From positions 8,740,487-8,804,486 of the forward strand of contig NW_020946557.1 in the NCBI RefSeq assembly GCF_900497805.2: 64,000 bases of DNA. The letters run 5' to 3'. Both the position numbers and the translations under genes were made by a program. This document shows, in pieces, positions 1 to 11,430 of this stretch; the stretch's first letter is position 1; each line of letters starts with the position of its first letter. Source of the DNA: Vombatus ursinus (taxonomy: Eukaryota > Chordata > Mammalia > Diprotodontia > Vombatidae). Under the pieces are notes generated by a model. The model saw nothing but the letters and a program-made list of their open reading frames with translations, did not search any database and had not been told where the DNA came from.

Positions 1-200
1 TGGCAAGACGGAGATATTAAGAACACTTGATGCCAAGTCCCATTGCTATCACTCAAAACAGAAAGCTCTAGTCTTCTTATCCCTGCACGTACACATTTTC
101 CTCCCTTCTGGAGACTACGGCAACCTCAGAAACTTGCCATTTATATGTGGAATATAATCAAGTCATCAATACGGACTTTGTTGTTTAGGGAAAAGGGAAA

Positions 201-255
<55 letters not shown>

Positions 256-1550
256 AGAGGGAGAGAGGAACACAGAGACAAAGAGAGAGACAAAGGAAAA
301 ACAGAGAGACAGACTGACACACAGAGACATCTAAGATGCAGTTAGGGACCAGCCCTACTGTCTACACTCTCATTCACTAAGTCTCCACACACTAACTGAA
401 GCTATTAATCCCAACATCAACCCGACAGAGATTTTCTCACCCCAACATGCTCTGTGTTAAACTCCCAGACACTCTCTCATCTCACTCTTAGATACACACA
501 GACTTACTCCTCCTACATCATCCACACTGGGGCTCCCAAGTTCTAGGCAGCCCATTTGTTACACGTACCAAACTGACTCAGTCAGGCTAGTTCTTCATCT
601 CGCTGTCATCCACAGTACCTTTCTCACTGATTCAATCACTGTGACACAATACTAGTTTTCAACCAATATTCCTTCCTTCAACATATCCACAGGCTAATAT
701 CTACCACCATACCTTTAAGGAGGCTTCCTAAAAAAAGGCACGGGAACAAAATGATATTTGAAAGCAGCTGTGTGCCTCTTCTTTCTTTCTTTCTGTGTGC
801 CAGTTGTTTGCCCTCAGAATTCTCAGACTTTACCCAGACTCTGGGTCCCAGAGGATTGCATCTGATGACCTTGAGAGTTCCCTGTGAACACGTTAATTCA
901 ATGATTATTTTTCTGAATATTTCTATAATTAACAAGATAATGTACTATTTTCTCTTCTCTTAAGTCAAGAAACTTTTCTAACTCAGCAGTACTCTCTTTT
1001 GGGCTGCCAGAAATTTAAAACCAACTCTAGTCACAACGAAATGGAAACAATGAAACTCATCCACGTCCAGAAACATTTTTCTTGGCTTATTCTCCTTTAA
1101 ACCCTACAAAACCCATCCCAGCAGATAAGAGATCAAGCACAAAAACTTACATGAAAGGAATAAAGTGATTTTTTTTGAGGGACCAGAAAGGGGGAAAAAG
1201 CCCACAGCCAGTCAGGATACCTACTCTAAGTCACATCCACAAAATAAAAATCAAAACAACCCCACTACTCATTTGGTCTTCAGAATTCAAAAGAAGAAAA
1301 AAGTGCAAAAGTTCAAATGAAGGGTTTTTGACAAACAGCTCCTACTTTTTATCAAAGGGGACATCATTGAAAGAACAAGTAGATTTCAGGAACTGCTTTG
1401 ATCTGTCTCAGACACAGTCTGTTATATGTTTACAGGTCCATGTGATCTGATAGAGAATGCGTAACTAAAAGAAAGGATCTGTAAGATCTATAACACATCT
1501 ATATAGATATATGTATACACACATAAAGGATCTATAACAAAAAGAAAGAC
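1..1550. other. Intergenic, no gene recognised
   Basis: No coding potential or repeat family is recognised here except a GA-rich simple repeat near 203-268. Short open frames in this stretch have no recognisable motifs, and one is only the translated GA repeat (Arg-Glu)n. Confidence 0.5.
203..268. repeat. (GA)n simple repeat
   Basis: An almost uninterrupted run of GA dinucleotides, decaying into GGGA/GAGG purine-rich sequence to about 305. It is a homopurine tract and probably polymorphic in length. Confidence 0.95.
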
Positions 1551-1555
1551 CTATA

Positions 1556-1765
1556 AGATGTGGTAGAGTAGATGGAGCTGACCTCCAAGTCAGGAGGAAT
1601 CCCATGTCTGAAACATACCATCTGTGATATTGGGCAAATCACAGCCTTCTAGTGCTCCAGGCAACTCTTTAAGACTGCAAAGAAAATGAAGACCTACACT
1701 GGTGGAGGAAGTTGTAGCACCCAGGAGTTCCCTATATTAATGAAATCCCAAGTCCTGTTCCTATC
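1556..1765 (+). repeat. tRNA-headed CORE/MIR-like SINE
   Basis: The head resembles the tRNA-derived part of MIR-type SINEs (gtagatggagctgacct...gtcaggagg), followed by a 'gtgatattgggcaaatcac' core-like stretch. It then has the 'aggcaactctttaagact...ggtggagg...gagttccctat' 3' part. The same 3' part recurs at 13405-13640, which supports a shared family. Confidence 0.6.
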
Positions 1766-2900
1766 CCTCTACTCATATAGCTGAGTTACTCAATTTTAAA
1801 TAAGTGTTTCCAGGCTAAAAAATTTGCTTGGAAGGAAGCACAGCAACTTTTTTTTTTCATTTAACAAGGGAATTCACATCCTGGCTGCTGGTGCTCATAT
1901 GCCAGTTATGTATACTCCACTAGTTCTCCCTACAAAGCCAGTCAAAGCCTACAGTTTGTCCCTGAAATCTGAATAAAACTAATAACAGCCTCAGTAGGAG
2001 CACACATAAGATACTATCTCCCTTTGGGAGCCAAATGCTGTTATCTGGAACACTTATTCTCAAAACTGAGGAGCAGTACTGAAGCCAGAAACAGAAACAT
2101 TTCTCTTAATGGATTTTGACTAGGGTCACTGGATTATAAAGCAGTGTTTAATCCACCTCTTCTGCTGCGTGGATTTGCCTTTTCCTAATGATCTGTTTAT
2201 AGCAGCACAGTGCATTGCTTGGGAAATGATTATGAAGTTATAAAGATAGCTCTGTGACTTCACCTTAGTCAGGGGAGGAAAGATAGAGGCCATTGAATTA
2301 GAAAATCCCTTTTTAATGCACATTGTCTCTTAGGAATATGTTGTAATGGCAACCATATGAAAAACTTGTCCTGCTAAGATATTACAGGGTAATTAGCTTG
2401 AGGTGCTGAAGGGGATTCATCTCCTTTGTCCAAGCTGCCATGTTTTGGGACTATCCCAGGATATACAACAAAGAAATCCATTTTTGGTCAGGGTTCAATG
2501 GATTGAAGCAGAGGTAACTTGCGGGAAATGTATGGAAAATCATGAGTCATGAGTAATGGAAGGGAAATTAAGGATAAATTTTATTGAGATCAGATCATCT
2601 TTGGTTTTTGTCACCACTGAGGATACAGAGGTAGGTGGGGATCCTTAATTATGGAAGTGAGGGGAGGTTCACTGGACACCTAAGCCATAGATGCAGCCTA
2701 TTTCCCTGCTCTGTCACTTCATGCTATGGACAATTATCATATAAAGAAACAGTGCCACACGATTTCCCCCTACCTCCACTACAGAGGCCCCCCGTAGTTG
2801 GAGAAAAGAGAGAATATCACTATCCTAGTCACCAGCTGAAGTCCTAGCCTTGACTCTGGCTCTGACCATGCACTTCAGTGGAATTATAATAATAGACCAA
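1766..2900. other. Intergenic, nothing recognised
   Basis: No repeat family or gene could be assigned in this 1.1 kb stretch. The small open frames show no family motifs. Confidence 0.4.
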
Positions 2901-2904
2901 GAGT

Positions 2905-3325
2905 TCTTAATCTTTAGTCGGTGAACCCCTAATGAGTTTATAGATAGATTTCAAGGGGTCCAAAATCTTGGTTGGGAAAAAAATGACATTTTTGTTTTCA
3001 CTAATCACTAACTTGAAATCTAGCATTTTTTTCAATTATGAATGTAGGCAACAAACCACAGTAGTATTAGCAGTACCTGTGACTTTTTCACCAATAGAGA
3101 TCATAAATATTTTCGTATCATATAACAGTTGTTACAGATATCTTGAAATACCACTTATGCTCAACACCACATCACAATTTCTATAGTTACTAGACCTGCC
3201 ACTAGATCAAACGTGATCACAGTGTTCTTGTCTAGAGACTATATTTAAATATAATTGTTTTCCTTTGTAATCCTATGCATTTTTTAAAAAAGGGGTTCAT
3301 AGGTTTCACCAGACATGCTGTCTGG
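2905..3325 (-). mobile_element. Putative non-autonomous DNA transposon copy (TTCTTAACC family)
   Basis: It starts 'gttcttaatctttagtcggtgaacccc' and ends with 'aaaggggttcataggtttcaccagac', which matches in opposite orientation the copies at 21695-21915 and 46060-46255. Those copies have ends of the form TTCTTAACC...GGTTAAGAA and internal 'gcataaaataaaatac' text. The family name is not known to me. The inverted-end form suggests a DNA transposon. Confidence 0.4.
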
Positions 3326-3439
3326 GACTAGAGAGAGGCTTCCTTTATAAGGAGATTTCTGGCTCCATTACCATCAATCTCAAAGAGATCTGATTCTGCG
3401 AAAGGGGAAAATGAGAGAGAAGTGGCTTTCTTTGATATA

Positions 3440-4302
3440 TATGCCCTACCTTAGTGGCCTCACTCACCACACAACTTTCCAGACTGCCATTATCATTGAC
3501 CCTCTTGATCTCTACTCTGATCAACTGAATATTCTGTCAACCAATAATTCGCCATCACATGGCTTGCAAACTCATCTGCCAATCTTTGTAATGTCTCCTC
3601 ACAGTCAAATCCCCCTACAGCTTAGTCCAATTATGCTCTAGTCCCTATCTTTCTCTGACTTCCCCTTCCATTTGCCCTCCAAATCTCCCACTCCATCATT
3701 AACAAAATCCTTGTCATCCAAAGGTTCTTCTTCTCACACTATGTCATCTGGTGCTCATGGAACCCTGGCTTTCCCCTGATGACACCTCATCCTGATAACA
3801 ACCTCTCTAGTGCTAATTATGTTTTCTATCATTCCCCCTGACACATTCCTTGATCCCCACTGTCACTTCTAGACCCTCTCTTTACTATCATCACTTAACA
3901 ATATCTCTTCCCTGGTGGTTCACTCTATCCAACTATAGCACCTCGTCCCTTGCCGCTATCCTCAGGTGTCAACATTACTTTCTCTGCTTGCTTTAGGAGT
4001 TCAATTTTCCTTTCCACCCAAACTTTTGCCCTTCTACTTGGGGACTTGATGTCCCCTCAAATGCCTTATCCTCTCAGTTTATCAACCTTATCAACACTAT
4101 GACCTATATCTCAGGTCTACTTCAAACAACCACAGAAGTTAATACAACTTAGAACTTACCATCATCCAAAATTACACCTTCAACATCTTGCATTCTGTCT
4201 GATCATAATCTCCTATCTTTATGTGTCTTTTGCTTTATTCCATCTAAGTCTATTCTTCATTCTTACCAAGACTTCCATCTCATCCTATTTTCCCATTCTA
4301 TC
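3440..4302 (+). mobile_element. Old L2/CR1-clade LINE fragment, endonuclease-side
   Basis: C/T-rich decayed coding sequence. A stretch near 4030-4060 reads as LLLGD-(F)-VPPNALSS, like the 'GDFN' box of LINE endonucleases. It continues beyond an insertion at 4303-4411 into a piece with the linker before the reverse transcriptase. It is heavily mutated. Confidence 0.5.
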
Positions 4303-4411
4303 AATCAATAAAATCTTATTAAGCACCTAGAATGTACCAGGTAATATGCTAGGTATCAGGGATACCTATTTTCATGGAGCTTATAATCTACCATTCCCAT
4401 TTGGATAGACC
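4303..4411 (-). mobile_element. L2 3' end fragment, antisense
   Basis: The sequence 'atcaatcaataaaatcttattaagcacctagaatgtaccagg' is the antisense of the canonical L2 3' end (cctggcacatagtaggcgcttaataaatgcttg). It lies antisense inside the plus-strand LINE fragment that flanks it on both sides. Confidence 0.75.
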
Positions 4412-4890
4412 TTTCCTCTCTTCACAGTCTTAACACTATAGTTAAGCTTTTCAAGAAAGCCCTGTCTTTCATATTTTGAAAATATCATGTCCCAAGTCCT
4501 TCATCATCCATGGTCTGCTAATCCTGATGCCTCTATGCTTCTACTCCTGGGAATATGGATATCAACTACCAACTGAGCCCTCACTGTGGCAGGGCAAATA
4601 TTTTATTCTTTTTAAGACTGTCTACCATCATCCGTATAGTAGTTATTCCAAACCTGCTCCTTTCCAAATCCTTAGCACCATCCTATTCTACATTTCTCAG
4701 CAAATACTCTTGTCTTCTGTCATAAGTTCCCTCATCTTCCTCACTCCACACCTCAAAACCCCTCCACATATTGACTCAGCCTTTGTGCTATTCTCTGAGG
4801 AAGAGATAGACATTTATCTTGCCAAGGCCAACCTCTCTACTTGTGTCCTTGATCCCATCCCCCTATATGTTACACTTTGTCGCTAGCATA
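4412..4890 (+). mobile_element. L2/CR1-clade LINE fragment, pre-RT linker
   Basis: An open stretch at 4476-4886 ends with FSEEEID...KANLSTCVLDPIP. The S-T-C-x-L-D-P-I-P box is a hallmark of L2/CR1 ORF2 just before the reverse transcriptase domain. It is continuous in direction with 3440-4302. Confidence 0.65.
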
Positions 4891-5480
4891 GAATATTTGA
4901 GAATGGTTTTGTATAAAGAAAGTGATAGCCACCAAAAACCTGCATTTGCCAGTTGAGGACAGTAAGACTCATTAATCCATACACAAATTATAGTTCTTGG
5001 TTTTGAGGTGGGTTGCATTAATAGGTTCTGAGATCCTATAGAACTCAATTTCAAGTGTGAATCATCAACAATCTACCAACTTACATTTTCGAGAGTGGCA
5101 GTTGGACGCTGCCTACCCGAGATGGGTAGTGGCACTAGCCAACTAAAAATTTAGTTTGCACCATCAGCCAGAGAAGACTAATATAGATAGATAGAAAAGT
5201 TCTATCCTATATGGATCATATGAGTCAAAGCAAAGGTAATACCCATTGAAAGGGTGAAGGTAATTTGTGATCAACAGGAAGCCAAGTCTCTTTTATATGA
5301 TAGGACTGCTGAAGTCTGGGTCTTTTACCAAGCACTGCATGCAAATGGATATGGACTTGGTGGCATTGAACAACACTATTTTACCTTTGTCAATAATCAA
5401 TCAAAAAGCATTAGTATGTCCTCTGTGCCATATGGACCAGTATACTAGATGGGGAGTAGATGGCATACAAAGACAGGATT
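4891..5480. other. Intergenic, nothing recognised
   Basis: No gene or repeat family could be assigned. A small GATA microsatellite-like patch (tagatagatag) lies near 5185. Confidence 0.35.
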
Positions 5481-7050
5481 GAACCAGTCCATCATCTTAA
5501 GGAGTTAGTATCTAAACAGGGGACATAAGATGCACACATATAAAGTATACAAAATAGACATATGCTAGATACGATGTAAATTTGGAGAAAAGACTAGCAG
5601 CTAGAGACATCAGGAAAGGCTGATCGCAGAAAGCAGCATTTGATCTGGATCTTGAGGGAAATTAGGTGTTCTAAGACATCAGAGTGAAGAGGGATTGAAT
5701 TCCAAGCATTAGGGGCAGTCAAAGCAAAGGCACAAAGATGGGAGATAGAATGTCATGGGTTAGGAATGATAAGAAGTCCAATTTGGCTAGACCACAGTGG
5801 ATATGGTGGAGTAAGGTATAATAAGGCTGGAGAAGCAGGTTGGTATCAAGCTGTGAAAAGCTTTAAATGCCAAACAAAGGAATTTGTATTTGATCCTTAA
5901 GGTAATAGGTAGACACAGGAGTTTATGGAGTGACAGTCAAACCTAAGCTTAAATAAATCACCTTGGCAACTCTGTGGAGGATGGATTGGAGTGGGGTTGA
6001 GATGAGGTAGCAACAACAGTTAGGAGGCTATTGTAAAAATAAGGAGATGGGGTGAGGGTATGAATTGTGGTAGTGGCTGTATGAGCAGAAATGAGACTGA
6101 TGCTTGAGATACTGTAGGGATAGACATGACAAGATTTGTTAACTGATTAGATATCCAAGGTTTAATGAGGAGTCAAGGATGACGCCACAAGGTTTGCAAA
6201 ACTTAATCACTAGAAGGATGATGGTACCCTCAACAGTAATGGGGAAGTTCAGAAGAGGTTCATTTGGAGGGAACAAATGATAACAAATAAGATAACAAAA
6301 AGATAACAAATCCTATTTTGGACATGTTGAATTTGAGGTGCCTGTGGAACATTTAATTAAAAGTATCTGATGGGTAGTTGGTGATACTCAACTGGAACAA
6401 AGGAAAGAGACAAGGGCTAGATCATAGATATGGAATTCATCTGCTTAGACATAATTGAATCTGTGGGAACTAATGAGCTCACCAAATAAAAGAACAAAGA
6501 AAGAAAGGGAAGCATGCCCAGGACAGAAACTTGAGACAAAAAGGTATAGTGGAGTCACCTCTAACTGCCTACTAAGAGACAACTGTTAAATTTTCAGTGT
6601 TTCAGAATTCAGCAAATGCTACAAATCAGGGCTTGATTTATTGTTTTGTTGATTGTTTCAACTTAAGAATTTATGGAGAAAATGCCAATAATAAAGGTTA
6701 AATGTAAAAGTTTGTCATGTATACTTTTTTTTGGAGAGTTGGTTGGTAAATATTTGTTAGCACACCCCTGGGTACACCCAGTTAGTGGATGTGATGTGGG
6801 TGAAGATCCAGCAAAGGAGACTTACAGACAAATAGTCATAGAATCAAGAGAGAGAAGAGTGTCATGAAAACCAGAGAGCAAAGAGTATCTGGAAGTCATA
6901 TATCAATCATATCAAATGCTGAAGAAAGTTTAAGAAAGATGAGGATTAGATTTCACAATTAACATATCATTGGTAACTTTGAAGAGAAGAATTTTAATGG
7001 AACGATGAGTTTGGAAGCCAGATTGGAAAGAGCTGGGAAGAGTGGAAGTC
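5480..7050 (-). mobile_element. L2 LINE, antisense, RT-to-3' region
   Basis: Read on the minus strand this is decayed L2 sequence. Plus-strand landmarks are the antisense L2 strings 'gaaaagctttaaatgccaaacaaagg', 'gtatttgatccttaaggtaat', 'gtggaggatggattggagtgggg', 'aggaggctattg', 'gtcaaggatgacgcca', 'attttggacatgttgaatttgaggtgcc' and 'gatccagcaaaggagac'. These correspond to ORF2 reverse-transcriptase coding on the other strand. A gap or replaced part lies around 6550-6770. Confidence 0.8.
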
Positions 7051-7844
7051 TTGATAATCCATAGCTCCACCCACTATAGAAAGCTGTTCCTTGACACCCA
7101 CTATACTATGACCAACTCCTGCTATGAACCTCATCAAAGCATGGAGATAAGTCTATGCCACTACATCATGAGCATTTCCTACTAAGCTGGAAGGGCTTTA
7201 AGTTTGTATTGGGAAATGGGAGGAGTCTATTATCGAAGAATCACCCTAAGAATTTTCTGAGAGACTAATCTCTCAGCAACTACATAATGAATGGGGGTTT
7301 TCTTTGGCCATGAGTACACACGCCTACAATCTATTGTACCATGTGAGGAGGATGACCTCCATTGGAAGAGGGAGAAACCAAACCAGTAGAATCAAAGACC
7401 TTAAATGAAGGAGTTCAAGTAGACAAACTCTCAGGTACCTTCCAGCTCTAACACTATAATCCTATGATAAGATGACTCTTTTTTAAAAGCTGTGGCCTCT
7501 AGATGTTACTAAAGAGACCAGATGTCTTTGCCCTCCTACTTCCATCTTTCTCAAGCAAAAATGGGCGGTCAAAACATTTCATGACCTCTCAGTCTCCTAG
7601 GCTGGCTGAGGCAAGGTTTTCTCTCCAATTCCTCTCCCATTGCTCCTCCTCCCCTCATTTCTCTCCATATATAATGGAGAAAGATTAGCTTAGTCTACCA
7701 GGTTCTATCTCTCATAGAGAGACACCCAGAGTGACTATAACCAAAAGAAATAAAAAACTGGGCTCACAGAATATGTTACCAAGTGGTCTTCTTGACCACC
7801 AAACTATTAAAGGCTATTAAAAACCTGCTTATAGACTTATCTCT
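7051..7844. other. Intergenic, mostly unassigned
   Basis: No gene is seen. A patch at about 7400-7475 (ggtaccttccagctctaacac...cctatg) looks like the 3' tail of a MIR-type SINE. Confidence 0.4.
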
Positions 7845-8187
7845 ACTTAGTAATACAAGGATCCAAGATGACTCCAAAGTACTCATGATGGAAAATGCTG
7901 TCCACAGCCAGAAAAAAGAACTATGGGGTCTGAATGCAGACTGAAGCATATTATTTGCTCTCTCTCTTTTTTTTTTCCTTTTTTTGTTTGGTTTTTTCTT
8001 TCTCATGGTTTCTTCTGTTGGTTCTAATTCTTCTTTACAACATGACTAATATGAAAATAGGTTCAATATAAATGTATATATAGAGGCTATATCAGATTAC
8101 ATGCCATCTTGGGGTGAGAAAGGGGATAGATTGGGAGAAAATTTGGAACTCAAAATCTTATGGAAGTGAATGTTGAAAACTAAAAAT
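7845..8187 (+). mobile_element. L1 3' end, plus strand
   Basis: Matches the L1 3' region also seen at 33350-33650: 'acaaggatccaagatgactcc', 'tcatgatggaaaatgctgtcca', 'gtctgaatgcagactgaagca', then a T-rich stretch and an A-rich tail at about 8180-8190. Only the 3' UTR side is present, so it is strongly 5'-truncated. Confidence 0.8.
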
Positions 8188-8203
8188 AAATGAATTAGTT
8201 TTT
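8188..8203. repeat. Target-site duplication, left copy (L1 at 8204-9131)
   Basis: The 16-mer AAATGAATTAGTTTTT here matches AAATGAATTAATTTTT at 9132-9147 with one mismatch. The sequence is AT-rich, so a chance match is possible, but the two copies sit exactly at the inferred ends of the minus-strand L1. Confidence 0.55.
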
Positions 8204-9131
8204 AAATTAATTTATTTTGAATTATCAGCAATTACTGCGACAGGCTTTTGAGTTTTAAATGTTTCTACCCCTCCCTTCCCACCTCCCTCCCCAAGACGGT
8301 GCGCAATCTGATATAGGCTATACATATACATTCCTATTAAACATATTTTCACGTTAGTGATGTTGTAAGTAAAAATTAGAACCAATAGGAGGAACCATCA
8401 GAAAGAGGAAACAAAACACAACAGAAGAAAAAAAATAGCAAATAGTGTGCTTCAATCTGCATTCAAACTCCATAGTTCTTTCTTCATATGTAGATAGCAT
8501 TTTCCATCATGAGGCCTTTGGAGATGTCTTAAATCCTTGTATTGCTGAGAAGGGTTAAGTCTATCAATATTAGCCATCGCACAACATGGCTGTTACTGTG
8601 TACAAGGTTCTCCTGGTTCTGCTCATTTCACTCAGCATCAGACCATACAATTCTTTCCAGGTTTTTCTAAAGTCTGCCTGTTCATCATTTCTTACAGCAC
8701 AATAGTATTCCATTACATTCATATACCACAACTTGTTCAGCCATTCCCCAATTGATGGGCATCCTCTCAATTTCCAATTCTTTGCCACTGCAAAAAGAGC
8801 TGCTATAAATATTTTTGTACATGTGGGTCCTTTTCGCCTTTGTATGATCTCTCTGAAATATAGTCGTAGAAGTGCTGTTGCTGGGTCAAAGGGTATGCAT
8901 AGTTCCAAATTGCTCTCCAAAATGGTTGGATCATTTCACAACTCCACCAACAATGCATTAGTGTTCCCATTTTCCCACATCTTCTCCAACATTTATCATT
9001 TTCTTGTTTTGTCATCTTTGCCAATCTGATAGGTGTGATGTGGTACCTCAGAGTTGTTTTGATTTGCATTTCTCTAATCAATAGTGATTTAGAACATTTT
9101 TTCATATGACTATAGATGACTTTAATTTCTT
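8204..9131 (-). mobile_element. L1 3' end with ORF2 C-terminus, minus strand
   Basis: Minus-strand translation gives the typical L1 ORF2 C-terminus in two overlapping open pieces. One has REMQIKTTLRYHITPIR, CWRRCGKMGTLMHCWW and IQPFWRAIW (9105 to 8803). The other has FIAALFAVAKNWK, CPSIGEWLNKLWYM and MEYYCAVRNDE (8920 to 8570). A frameshift separates them. The 3' UTR follows down to about 8205. The element is 5'-truncated and sits tail-to-tail with the plus-strand L1 3' end just to its left. Confidence 0.9.
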
Positions 9132-9604
9132 AAATGAATTAATTTTTTTAAAAAAATCTGCTTTAAACTGACCTACTCCCCACCAACACTTGTAGTTAAA
9201 CTCAAAATAATGGAGAACAAACTCTTTATCTAAATGAATCAAGTGTAATAACAGGAAAAAATTACATAATTGTACAGTGAATAATCTGTGACTGTTGAAA
9301 GTTCTAGAGGAACAAATATTCCATCTCTACAGATATAGGTGAGGGAAGAGGAACAAAGTGGAGATGATTTTAACTACTTACCTTCATAGTCAATTTGGGA
9401 TGCTTCTGCTCATTGCATGTTGTTCTGACTGCCACATCTCTCTGTGACTGGGACCTATTTGCCTATAGTTGACATCAGGTCTCCCTCAAACAGTCTCTGC
9501 TTTCTCTCTGCATATCTCTCCTACCCTCTCACTTGCTCCTCTAAAATAATCATCTTTACTTCTAGAAACAGTCCACAGTGCTCTTGCCCAAAGTCTGAGA
9601 TCAG
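9132..9604. other. Intergenic, nothing recognised
   Basis: The right copy of the L1 target duplication is at 9132-9147. The remainder has no recognised gene or repeat. Confidence 0.4.
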
Positions 9605-9714
9605 GTGGTTTAGTATAATGGAAAGTGCAAGAATTGGAGACTGAAAACTTGGGTTCGAATTCTGTCTTTACCTTGGTTTTTTCATCTAAAAAAGGAAAGG
9701 GTCAGGGGAGACAA
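9605..9714 (+). repeat. MIR-type SINE, left half
   Basis: 'ggtttagtataatggaaagtgcaag...ggagactg...gggttcgaattctg' is a MIR-like tRNA-derived head with B-box text GGTTCGAATTC. The element resumes after an inserted SINE at about 9978. Confidence 0.65.
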
Positions 9715-9977
9715 TCTTAATAATAATAGCTGGCATATATATATATAACACCTTAAAGATTACAAAGTGCTACAAATATCTCATTTTATCCTCACAACAA
9801 CCCTAAAAGGTACATGCTATTATTATAATCCCCATTTTACAGATGAAGAAACTGAGGCAGACAGAGGCTGTGATTTGCTCAGGGTCACACAGCTAGTAAG
9901 TGTCTAAAGCTGGATTTGAACTCAGGTTTTCCTGACTCCAGACCCAATGCTATAACCACTGCACCACCTAGCTACCT
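9715..9977 (-). repeat. Full-length marsupial MIR/CORE-type SINE, antisense
   Basis: Antisense landmarks in order are 'aataataatagctggca', 'attacaaagtgctacaaat', 'ctcattttatcctcacaacaaccct', 'ccattttacagatgaagaaac', 'agggtcacacagctagtaag', 'tttgaactcaggttttcc' and 'accactgcaccacctagcta'. It is complete from head to 3' end and inserted into another SINE. Confidence 0.85.
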
Positions 9978-10060
9978 GCTTAAGATTCATTCTAGCTCTA
10001 AATGTATGATCCTACAATTTTGTAAGGTCCCTTCCAACTCTATATCTATGAGCCTATTAT
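9978..10060 (+). repeat. MIR-type SINE, right half
   Basis: 'attctagctctaaatgtatgatcctac...ggtcccttccaactctatatctatgagcct' is the 3' tail typical of these SINEs. It completes the element interrupted at 9715. Confidence 0.55.
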
Positions 10061-11419
10061 CCTAAGAGTTGTAAAAGCTCATATTTGGGTCCCACCACAG
10101 GCTGAGAGTGTATCCTGGTCTTGGTCATGTCATTTTCCAATCCACTATGAGTCTCTGTCACTGGGGTCATGTTGTAACTGAATATCCATCTGTTAATACT
10201 AACAGCTGTTAACGTAGAATGGAAGGCAGGATAACTCCCTAACCAAACTCCTACTCCTCAACAGGATGATGATTTATTATTTGCTTTTTCTCTATTTGTT
10301 TAACAAAGACACAGGTATTTCATGTCATATCCAAGTAGGGATTTCTCATCACTACTTAGCCCTTGTCTATTGACTTTGCTACCCTTTCTTGTGAGAAGAT
10401 AAAGGGTCTCAAAACACCAACAGGAAAAAAAAAACTGTTAGGGAAAGTACAAAATTCTTGTGTTACCCATCAAAATAAAAATTTATTAACTACAACTCAT
10501 ATTTATGTTTATTTTTTTAAATGCAAACTAAAAGGAAAACAATAATTGGGTCAAGTTAAGCCAACCACCCAGAACTGTTTTGGCATAGATTAATCACTAA
10601 GCTTAGGGGATATCCAAAGACAGCTCTCTTGGACACAATAGATAGAGGTTAAAAAAAAGGCATGCTTTTTCATATTACTTGTTGTAAATACATAATTTTA
10701 ATGAGGGAAAATTCCACTCTTCCTCGTATGTAGATATTAATTTTGTGATAAGTCAAGGCCCCTAAGTTATGGTGGAGGCTCAGTATTGGACAATAGTCGC
10801 AAGAGACCTGATGTCCAAATGGAGGAGGGGGAAATGGGGATTGGAGTGGAGAATAGAGTTTTCAAACAGCTCAAGTCACAAAAATCCCTTATCCCAACTT
10901 AGCTTATGGATATGTCTATGTTCGCCCATTCTTCCATGCAGCAGCTCTCATGATAACCAGCCCCCTGGGAAAGAGAACCATGTCCTGGGAACAGCTAGCA
11001 TGAGGATTCAGGCCCTATTTGTTGAAGGTCAATCCAAGGAGTGAGCCATGTGAGTTTATGAGGTGCTTATTTTCATCTAAGTATCTCAAAGCCCACTTTT
11101 CATTATTCTTCACAACATCTGAGTCATAATTATTAATAGCTTTGATCGAGTGCTATAGTTTAAGAATGCCTGTCAGGGACACATAAAATTGAAATATCAC
11201 CAATAAAAGCATCAGTAAGTAACTGAGTAAGCAATGTCATCAAGTCATGTTGCCTTATAGAAAGCTGGCAGTGGTCTCTTTCCTGCTTGGCCCTTTCATT
11301 AGCCATTGCTGACTGCCCACACAGTTCAAGGTGCTACAAATGTATGAATTTCTGAGTGTTAAGAGTAAGGCTAAGTGATGGATAACAGGCCCTCCTACAT
11401 TTAGCCCTTATTGTTCATT
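10061..11419. other. Intergenic, nothing recognised
   Basis: A unique-looking 1.36 kb stretch. I see no gene, RNA gene or identifiable repeat. Confidence 0.4.
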
Positions 11420-11430
11420 GAAAGTAAAGT

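Noticed and set aside
43-345. Open frame rich in Arg-Glu repeats
   Set aside because: It is the translation of a GA microsatellite and has no other protein signal.
9780-9980. tRNA-like boxes in SINEs as possible tRNA genes
   Set aside because: The B-box-like text belongs to SINE heads. No stretch folds into a complete tRNA with acceptor stem and anticodon loop as far as I can judge by eye.
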